From Candidatus Uhrbacteria bacterium (GTDB lineage: Bacteria > Patescibacteriota > Patescibacteriia > GWA2-47-26): 34,262 nt of DNA. Of the stretch, positions 34,023 to 34,262 are shown in pieces. The notes beneath the pieces are model-generated. The model saw nothing but the letters and a program-made list of their open reading frames with translations. It searched no databases and was not told the DNA's origin. Location: positions 321,556-355,817 of the forward strand of contig JACPJN010000006.1 of assembly GCA_016187515.1 (NCBI GenBank), read 5' to 3'. The position numbers and the translations under genes were made by a program. Position 1 is the stretch's first letter. The number at the start of each line of letters is the position of its first letter.

Positions 34023-34096
34023 GGGCCTATCGTATAGTGGTAATACATCGCATTCGCATTGCGGAGACTCGGGTTCGATTCCCGATAGGTCCACCA
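34023..34096 (+). tRNA. tRNA-Ala(CGC)
   Basis: GGGCCTATCGTATAGTGGTAATACATCGCATTCGCATTGCGGAGACTCGGGTTCGATTCCCGATAGGTCCACCA; G3:U70, encoded CCA. Confidence 0.95.
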
Positions 34097-34180
34097 CGTA
34101 CAAAATTGGGTACACCGTAAGTTGTAAGAAATCGCCGCGTTGTTCACACTTTACCATTCTTGGGATAAAGTGGGAACACT

Positions 34181-34262
34181 ATGACAATTCATAAATCTAC
34201 ACGGCTCACCCCCATTCAAAGAAAGGAGATCGCCGATCGTTATTTTCATAGAAGGGTCCGCA
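34181..34262 (+). CDS. N-terminus of a possible IS481-like transposase (truncated by window end)
   Basis: MTIHKSTRLTPIQRKEIADRYFHRRVR, resembling the start of IS481-family transposases; preceded by GTTCaCACTTTA..TAAAGTGgGAAC inverted repeat. Confidence 0.45.
   Translation, partial: MTIHKSTRLTPIQRKEIADRYFHRRVR

Noticed and set aside
33969-34157. Minus-strand ORF MVKCEQRGDFLQL...DLSGIEPESPQCECDVLPLYDRP...
   Set aside because: It is the antisense translation of tRNA-Arg and tRNA-Ala; this kind of peptide is a well-known tRNA artefact.

Overview
The window is a bacterial chromosome segment. Its compact housekeeping set, short intergenic gaps and abundant palindromic repeats look like a Patescibacteria/CPR-type genome, but that is an inference with no taxonomic search behind it. 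The core runs: leuS (3' part), a cassette with a tRNA-like RNA and two GC-rich orphan ORFs, a putative ~240-nt ncRNA, a patatin-like protein, ftsK, recA, efp, an epmA-like gene, rpsR-ssb-rpsF, a TRM11/UPF0020-type methyltransferase, ychF, a HAD phosphatase, tRNA-Ala(GGC) plus a GIY-YIG ORF, tRNA-Cys, an M24 peptidase, a class A PBP, dnaN-dnaA // rpmH-rnpA-yidD, holA, several secreted orphan proteins, a TrmB-like regulator, a receiver-domain protein, rpsT, a DUF4143-type AAA ATPase, a PIN toxin-antitoxin pair, rmuC, tRNA-Arg(CCT), tRNA-Ala(CGC) and the start of a putative IS481-like transposase. The most notable observations are: (i) a ~310-bp GIY-YIG unit tightly bounded by 20-bp inverted repeats and by 10-bp direct repeats that copy the first 10 nt of tRNA-Ala, into which it appears inserted; (ii) several repeat families, many palindromic, lying in frame inside conserved genes (leuS, epmA, methyltransferase, ychF, PBP); (iii) a PIN toxin-antitoxin module sandwiched between two diverged copies of the rmuC 3' end whose differences are largely synonymous; (iv) paired TTCTAC-N4-GTAGAA operators on a consensus promoter of the AAA ATPase; and (v) promoter/terminator-bounded structured RNAs at 1.25-2.9 kb, including an aberrant class-II tRNA-like fold.
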